Part shown: positions 5,881 through 9,330 of the stretch, piece by piece
Layout: each line of letters begins with the position of its first letter
Position numbering within the stretch: position 1 is the first letter of the stretch
Source of the DNA: Gammaproteobacteria bacterium
Lineage (GTDB): Bacteria > Pseudomonadota > Gammaproteobacteria > Granulosicoccales > Granulosicoccaceae
Direction: 5' to 3'
DNA: 9,330 nt
NCBI GenBank assembly: GCA_019634245.1
Contig: JAHQVR010000031.1
Coordinates: 1-9,330, forward strand
Position numbers and translations under genes: made by a program
The notes under the pieces: model-generated
Database searches by the model: none
What the model saw: the letters and a program-made list of their open reading frames with translations, nothing else
Told to the model about the DNA's origin: nothing

Positions 5881-6831
5881 ATGGTCAAGTGGCTCAAGAG
5901 TGTCACCATAATTGGCTTTTGCTCGCTGAGTGCAGCGTGCACGTCTGTGCCCGAAGTTGAATCTACGCTTCAACGGATGCAACTCCATTCCAACCTGTAT
6001 GTGGTTCAAGCCGGCGATACATTAGACACTATTGCCTTTCGATATCAACTCACCGCGGCCGATCTACAGGTGTTAAATCCCGGCGTGGGGCAAGTGCACC
6101 CTGGAATGCGGATCAACGTTCGTCCAGGCACTCAGCTCTCCGCTCAAGCGCGGGCAGGTGCAGGTTACTTTCCACAACCAGCAGTGGCTGCAGTGAACAC
6201 GCCGAACCCAAACACGCAAACCGCGGTTACGGTGTCACCCACGAGTAGCAACCAAATAGAACCCATTGCGAACGCTGGGGCCACCGTGCCCATTGAACAA
6301 GTGAAAGTAATTCCGGCGGCTTCCTGGGAGAACGAACAGCAGGTAGCAGCGCTTGACCAAAACTATCCCAAGGAAGAGATCATTCCGGACACGATGGACT
6401 TCAAACCGGTACAAAGTGACAGTCAATTATTGGAAAGCACACAAACTTCGGTGTCCGCGAATGGTTGGATGTGGCCGACACCCGGTCAAGTGGCGCGCGA
6501 ATTTAATCCCAATGAAGTGGGCGGGCAGGGTGTCGACATCGCTGGTGTGCCCGGACAAGATATCCGCGCTGCAATGGACGGCACGGTCATTTACTCTGGG
6601 CGCGATTTGAGTGCTGGAGGTGGCAACCTTGTCATCGTTCGTCATGCAAATGAGCTGATGACCACCTACTCACATGCCGATAACTTGTTTGTTGCAGAAG
6701 ACGATATCGTCAAAGCAGGCGATCCTATTGCGAGTTTGGGCTGGAATGAGAAGCGCGAATCAGTGTTGCGCTTCGAAGTTCGGCGCGATGGTAACCCGCT
6801 GAACCCGTTAGATTTTCTACCTCAGCGTTAA
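5881..6831 (+). CDS. nlpD: NlpD-like murein hydrolase activator lipoprotein (LysM + degenerate LytM)
   Basis: The 316-residue protein starts with a lipoprotein signal, KWLKSVTIIGFCSLSAAC, with the lipidated Cys20. A LysM peptidoglycan-binding domain follows at about 40-82 (YVVQAGDTLDTIAFRYQL..LNPG). A long low-complexity Pro/Thr/Ala/Gln linker spans about 85-200. The M23/LytM domain spans about 205-316 and ends NPLDFLPQR, as in E. coli NlpD. Catalytic M23 residues are missing: GQGVDIAG lacks the His of HxxxD, and LRFEVR replaces the HxH-containing strand. It should therefore not cut murein itself. NlpD activates amidase AmiC at the division site in E. coli; a similar job here is inference. 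ATG 5881 is the only start, as TAG at 5875-5877 is in frame just upstream. In relatives the main rpoS promoter lies inside nlpD. Confidence 0.93.
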   Translation: MVKWLKSVTIIGFCSLSAACTSVPEVESTLQRMQLHSNLYVVQAGDTLDTIAFRYQLTAADLQVLNPGVGQVHPGMRINVRPGTQLSAQARAGAGYFPQPAVAAVNTPNPNTQTAVTVSPTSSNQIEPIANAGATVPIEQVKVIPAASWENEQQVAALDQNYPKEEIIPDTMDFKPVQSDSQLLESTQTSVSANGWMWPTPGQVAREFNPNEVGGQGVDIAGVPGQDIRAAMDGTVIYSGRDLSAGGGNLVIVRHANELMTTYSHADNLFVAEDDIVKAGDPIASLGWNEKRESVLRFEVRRDGNPLNPLDFLPQR

Positions 6832-6844
6832 TGAATAAACAGTT

Positions 6845-6862
6845 ACTTATCCACAGGTAAGT
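6845..6862. promoter_or_regulatory. Consensus DnaA box within an inverted repeat, upstream of rpoS
   Basis: TTATCCACA (6847-6855) is identical to the high-affinity DnaA box. It overlaps the dyad ACTTATC-caca-GGTAAGT (6845-6862), a 7-bp stem with one G-T pair. The site begins 13 bases after the nlpD stop. Whether DnaA binds here is unknown, as a single box can arise by chance. Confidence 0.35.
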
Positions 6863-6898
6863 TGCCTGAACAATTGTTAATCGATGAAATAACTCGAG

Positions 6899-6927
6899 CA
6901 AGTTGCGCTAACTTGTTTTAATATAAG
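6899..6927 (+). promoter_or_regulatory. Possible rpoS-proximal promoter with overlapping inverted repeat
   Basis: TATAAG (6922-6927) could be a -10 box. The 17-bp-distant -35 position (6899-6904, CAAGTT) is poor but forms the left arm of a perfect inverted repeat, CAAGTT-gcgct-AACTTG (6899-6915). The layout would suit an activator or repressor acting at a weak promoter. The same repeat followed by TTTTAATAT might instead be a weak terminator or attenuator for read-through from nlpD. Confidence 0.3.
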
Positions 6928-6947
6928 CAAAAATTAGGTGTCACAAT

Positions 6948-6958
6948 CCTGCAACAGG
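6948..6958 (+). repeat. Small hairpin CCTG-CAA-CAGG in the rpoS leader
   Basis: A perfect 4-bp stem with a 3-nt loop, about 20 bases before the hairpin that covers the rpoS Shine-Dalgarno. A T-G pair could extend it by one. It is short and may be chance. Confidence 0.25.
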
Positions 6959-6976
6959 GTCGTGGTAGAGAAACAA

Positions 6977-6989
6977 CTGGAGAGTCCAG
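6977..6989 (+). promoter_or_regulatory. rpoS ribosome binding site inside a hairpin (CTGGA-GAG-TCCAG)
   Basis: The rpoS Shine-Dalgarno GGAGAG (6979-6984, 8 nt before ATG 6993) lies in the left arm and loop of a perfect 5-bp inverted repeat with a 3-nt loop. If the mRNA folds this way, part of the ribosome site is paired. In enteric bacteria rpoS translation is limited by a leader structure that small RNAs with Hfq can open. A similar logic here is inference, with a different and much smaller structure. Confidence 0.45.
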
Positions 6990-6992
6990 AAC

Positions 6993-7994
6993 ATGGCAAT
7001 TAATGAGCAGACTGGCTGGAATGTGTCTGACGACGACAGTGAAGAGCAACTGGGCTCTGACGGTATGGCTATGGAGGGTGTTGAAACCACCACCGATGCT
7101 GAGCCGGAACCAGAAGAAGAGCAGATCAAGGCGAGCAAGCTTCGAGACGCCTCACGAAAAGAGATGGATGCCACGCGGCTTTATCTCAAAGAGATCGAGT
7201 TCTCTGAACTCTTGACTGCGGATGAAGAGAAGTATTACACGCGGTTGGCTCAGTCTGGATGTGTGAAGTCGCGTCAAAAAATGATTGAATGTAATCTTCG
7301 CCTCGTAGTGAAAATTGCCCGACGTTATATGAACCGTGGCTTGGCATTGCTTGATCTTATAGAGGAAGGCAATCTGGGCTTAATACACTCTGTTGAAAAA
7401 TTTGATCCCGATAGAGGTTTTCGTTTTTCCACGTACGCCACTTGGTGGATACGACAAACCATTGAACGTGGACTAATGAATCAAACGCGCACGATTCGTT
7501 TGCCTATACATGTTGTTAAAGAAATGAATGTGTATATAAAGGCCGAGCGTCGCTTACAGCAGTCTCTCGATCGTGAGCCCACTGCTGAAGACATCGCGGA
7601 GTTAGTTGAAAGACCAGTAGCTGACGTTAAACGATTGCTGGGTTTGCGTGATCGAGTCACATCTGTTGATGTTGCTATTGGTAAAGATGGTGAGCGCCCA
7701 CTGCTGGATATCATTCCAGATGAAAACAATTTAGATCCATCGGAAATTTTGCAAGACGAACGCGTTAACTCCAACATCAATGACTGGTTGCAAAAGTTAG
7801 AATCCAAACAGCGCGAAGTGTTGGTGCGGCGTTTTGGTTTGCATGGACATGAAAAATCCACACTCGAAGAAGTGGGTCAGGAATTAGGTGTTACTCGGGA
7901 GCGGGTTAGACAAATACAAATGGAAGCATTAAAACGCTTGCGCCGTATTCTCGAAGGCAGTGGCTATTCGGCAGATAACTTGTTTATGGCCTAA
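6993..7994 (+). CDS. rpoS: RNA polymerase sigma factor RpoS (sigma38)
   Basis: RpoS directs RNA polymerase to stationary-phase and stress genes. The 333-residue length matches the family (about 330). The first ~50 residues are acidic and unconserved. Region 1.2 starts near [17 protein letters not shown] (58-74). Region 2 is [57 protein letters not shown] (101-160), with the core-binding and -10 recognition helices. Region 3 begins [17 protein letters not shown], where Lys176 matches the E. coli residue (Lys173) used for RssB-driven proteolysis. Region 4 has the -35 helix-turn-helix [25 protein letters not shown] (289-313). A good Shine-Dalgarno (GGAGAG) is part of a small hairpin. The gene follows nlpD by 161 bp and ends at a strong terminator. 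Confidence 0.98.
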   Translation: MAINEQTGWNVSDDDSEEQLGSDGMAMEGVETTTDAEPEPEEEQIKASKLRDASRKEMDATRLYLKEIEFSELLTADEEKYYTRLAQSGCVKSRQKMIECNLRLVVKIARRYMNRGLALLDLIEEGNLGLIHSVEKFDPDRGFRFSTYATWWIRQTIERGLMNQTRTIRLPIHVVKEMNVYIKAERRLQQSLDREPTAEDIAELVERPVADVKRLLGLRDRVTSVDVAIGKDGERPLLDIIPDENNLDPSEILQDERVNSNINDWLQKLESKQREVLVRRFGLHGHEKSTLEEVGQELGVTRERVRQIQMEALKRLRRILEGSGYSADNLFMA

Positions 7995-8016
7995 CACACC
8001 AATTCACAAGCATTAG

Positions 8017-8048
8017 AAAAAACGGCGCCTTGAGCGCCGTTTTTTTTT
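8017..8048 (+). terminator. Rho-independent terminator after rpoS
   Basis: A perfect stem, AACGGCGC (8021-8028) with GCGCCGTT (8034-8041), has a 5-nt loop and runs into nine T's (8040-8048). Six A's before the stem can extend the pairing, so it might also work in the other direction. It lies 22 bases after the rpoS stop and closes the surE-pcm-nlpD-rpoS unit. Confidence 0.95.
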
Positions 8049-8066
8049 GCCGTATTGTGTGTTCCC

Positions 8067-9330
8067 ATGAGCCCAGCAAGCCTCTTTACCGATAACTGCC
8101 AGTTTTCTTCGTATTGGTGGGATACCACCTCGCGCCCGCAGATCGAATCAACGTCTTTGCCAGAACAGTGTGATGTTGCGATTATCGGCTCTGGCTATAC
8201 CGGGCTTAATTGTGCTCTGCAAACCTCAAGAGCTGGGCGCACCACCATTGTGCTCGATGCCGAAGATGCCGGGTTTGGTTGCAGCACTCGAAACGGTGGA
8301 CAGATCAGCACCAGCGTCAAGCCCAGCCTGTCGGAGTTAACACGAGCGCATGGTGAATCCACAGCCAAAGCGATTTTAGCTGAAGGCCAAAACGCGCTAA
8401 GTTGGATGGGCGAGTTTTTACAGAACGAATCCATTGAGTGCGACTTTCGCGTCTGTGGTCGTTTTCATGCTGCGCACAATCAAAAACAATTTAACGCGCT
8501 CGTGGCGCAATCGAACAATCAACCCAAAGGGTTTGAAGTGCCCATTCGGGTCGTGCCACGCGCTGAACAGAAAACCGAACTGGGTACTGACGTTTATCAC
8601 GGGGGCGTTGTGTATGAACAACACGCTTGCTTAGATCCTGGGCGTTACCACCAGGGTTTATTGAACACCGTGATGGATGCCGGTGCGCAAGTTGTACCTT
8701 ATTGTGCCGTGCAATCGATACAGCAAGCAGGGGCTGGATTTAAGTTGTTTACCCAGCGCGGGGAACTGCACGCCAAAGACGTCGTTGTGGCCACCAATGG
8801 TTATACCAACGCGGCCACTCCACAGTTGCGTCGCCGAGTCATTCCGATTGGTAGTTATATTATCGCCACCGAAGCGTTAGAAGCCGATGTGATGAATAGG
8901 CTAATGCCGACGAATCGAATCTACAGCGATACCCACAAGGTGGTTTACTATTTTCGCGCCTCACCAGATCGATCACGAATATTGTTTGGTGGGCGAGTCT
9001 CCAGCGCTGAGACCGATCCTGCCAAAAGTGCACCGCTTCTGAAAGGAGTGCTGAACGATATTTTCCCGGAATTAAAACCTGTCCGAGTGTCCCATTCCTG
9101 GATGGGATTCGTGGGCTACACGTTTGATACCAAAGCCCATGTCGGTAAACACGATGGGCTCTACTATGCCCTGGGCTATTGTGGCTCCGGGGTGTCGATG
9201 GCCAGCTATCTGGGTATGCGCGTCGGCCAACAAGTGCTGGGATTGGACAGTGGTCGCACTGGCTTTGATGGCCTGAAATTTCCCACCCGGCCCCTGTATT
9301 TTGGCAAACCCTGGTTTCTGCCGCCGGTAG
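8067..9330 (+). CDS. FAD-dependent amine oxidoreductase, PuuB/OrdL-like (3' end outside window)
   Basis: The frame is open from ATG 8067 to the right edge (421 codons) with no stop. Family members have about 430 residues, so it is nearly complete. SYWWDTT (15-21) is the usual N-terminal tag. VAIIGSGYTGLNCALQTSRAG (about 37-57) is the FAD Rossmann motif, with GSGYTG at 41-46 and Asp64 at the end of strand 2. FGCSTRNGGQIS (70-81) is the conserved GxSxRNGGQ region. The DAO-fold C-terminus has ILFGGRVS, then YYALGYCGSGVSMASYLG, the second FAD contact. Relatives oxidise gamma-glutamylputrescine or other secondary amines and amino acids, releasing H2O2; the substrate here is not determined. No Shine-Dalgarno is visible before the ATG, which comes 18 bases after the rpoS terminator. 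Confidence 0.88.
   Translation, partial: MSPASLFTDNCQFSSYWWDTTSRPQIESTSLPEQCDVAIIGSGYTGLNCALQTSRAGRTTIVLDAEDAGFGCSTRNGGQISTSVKPSLSELTRAHGESTAKAILAEGQNALSWMGEFLQNESIECDFRVCGRFHAAHNQKQFNALVAQSNNQPKGFEVPIRVVPRAEQKTELGTDVYHGGVVYEQHACLDPGRYHQGLLNTVMDAGAQVVPYCAVQSIQQAGAGFKLFTQRGELHAKDVVVATNGYTNAATPQLRRRVIPIGSYIIATEALEADVMNRLMPTNRIYSDTHKVVYYFRASPDRSRILFGGRVSSAETDPAKSAPLLKGVLNDIFPELKPVRVSHSWMGFVGYTFDTKAHVGKHDGLYYALGYCGSGVSMASYLGMRVGQQVLGLDSGRTGFDGLKFPTRPLYFGKPWFLPPV

Noticed and set aside
6845..6862. Replication origin
   Set aside because: There is only one DnaA box, no cluster, no AT-rich unwinding element, and none of the usual origin neighbours.
7481..7861. 126-codon open frame antisense to rpoS
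   Set aside because: It lies wholly inside rpoS on the opposite strand, is Ser/Arg-rich with no recognisable motif, and is explained by rpoS codon use.
1..9330. tRNA, rRNA, CRISPR array, insertion sequence or long direct repeats
   Set aside because: No cloverleaf-like sequence, regularly spaced repeat, transposase motif or terminal inverted repeats were seen by eye on either strand.

Overview
The window looks like a gammaproteobacterial chromosome. The strongest evidence is the right half, which carries surE-pcm-nlpD-rpoS on the + strand in the order long known from Escherichia and Pseudomonas relatives. The products match family landmarks: the SurE NDDG metal site, the Pcm VGTGSGY motif, an NlpD lipoprotein with LysM and a C-terminus ending in FLPQR, and a full RpoS. 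I cannot name the genus. Base composition is moderate, and the first ~840 bases are visibly AT-richer than the rest.

Left part (1-3320), accessory in character. It opens with the C-terminal end of an unidentified protein. A predicted lipoprotein with ankyrin-like repeats follows, interrupted by a one-base frameshift. Next come two tandem GNAT acetyltransferases on + and a third, converging GNAT on -. After these are a small SnoaL/SgcJ-like protein and a DMT (EamA) transporter gene reduced to its two ends by an internal deletion. Three unrelated GNATs, a damaged transporter and a damaged lipoprotein suggest a stretch with gene turnover. I found no transposase, integrase, attC site or CRISPR array.

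Centre (3336-5741). A YheT-type alpha/beta hydrolase on - diverges from surE with only 22 bp between start codons, so any promoters must overlap coding sequence. The surE stop overlaps a GTG start of pcm (GTGA), with a strong Shine-Dalgarno inside surE. SurE (survival nucleotidase) and Pcm (isoaspartyl repair) are classic stationary-phase survival proteins.

Right part (5742-9330). nlpD encodes an outer-membrane lipoprotein with a degenerate LytM domain, presumably an amidase activator. A 161-bp gap rich in small dyads separates it from rpoS. The gap holds a consensus DnaA box, an inverted repeat just upstream of a possible -10, and a hairpin that would bury the rpoS Shine-Dalgarno. rpoS ends at a strong intrinsic terminator. 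A nearly complete PuuB/OrdL-like FAD amine oxidoreductase follows and runs off the right edge.

I did not find a clearly new multi-gene system. The most interesting leads are the rpoS leader structures and a possible secreted-effector/immunity remnant at the left edge.
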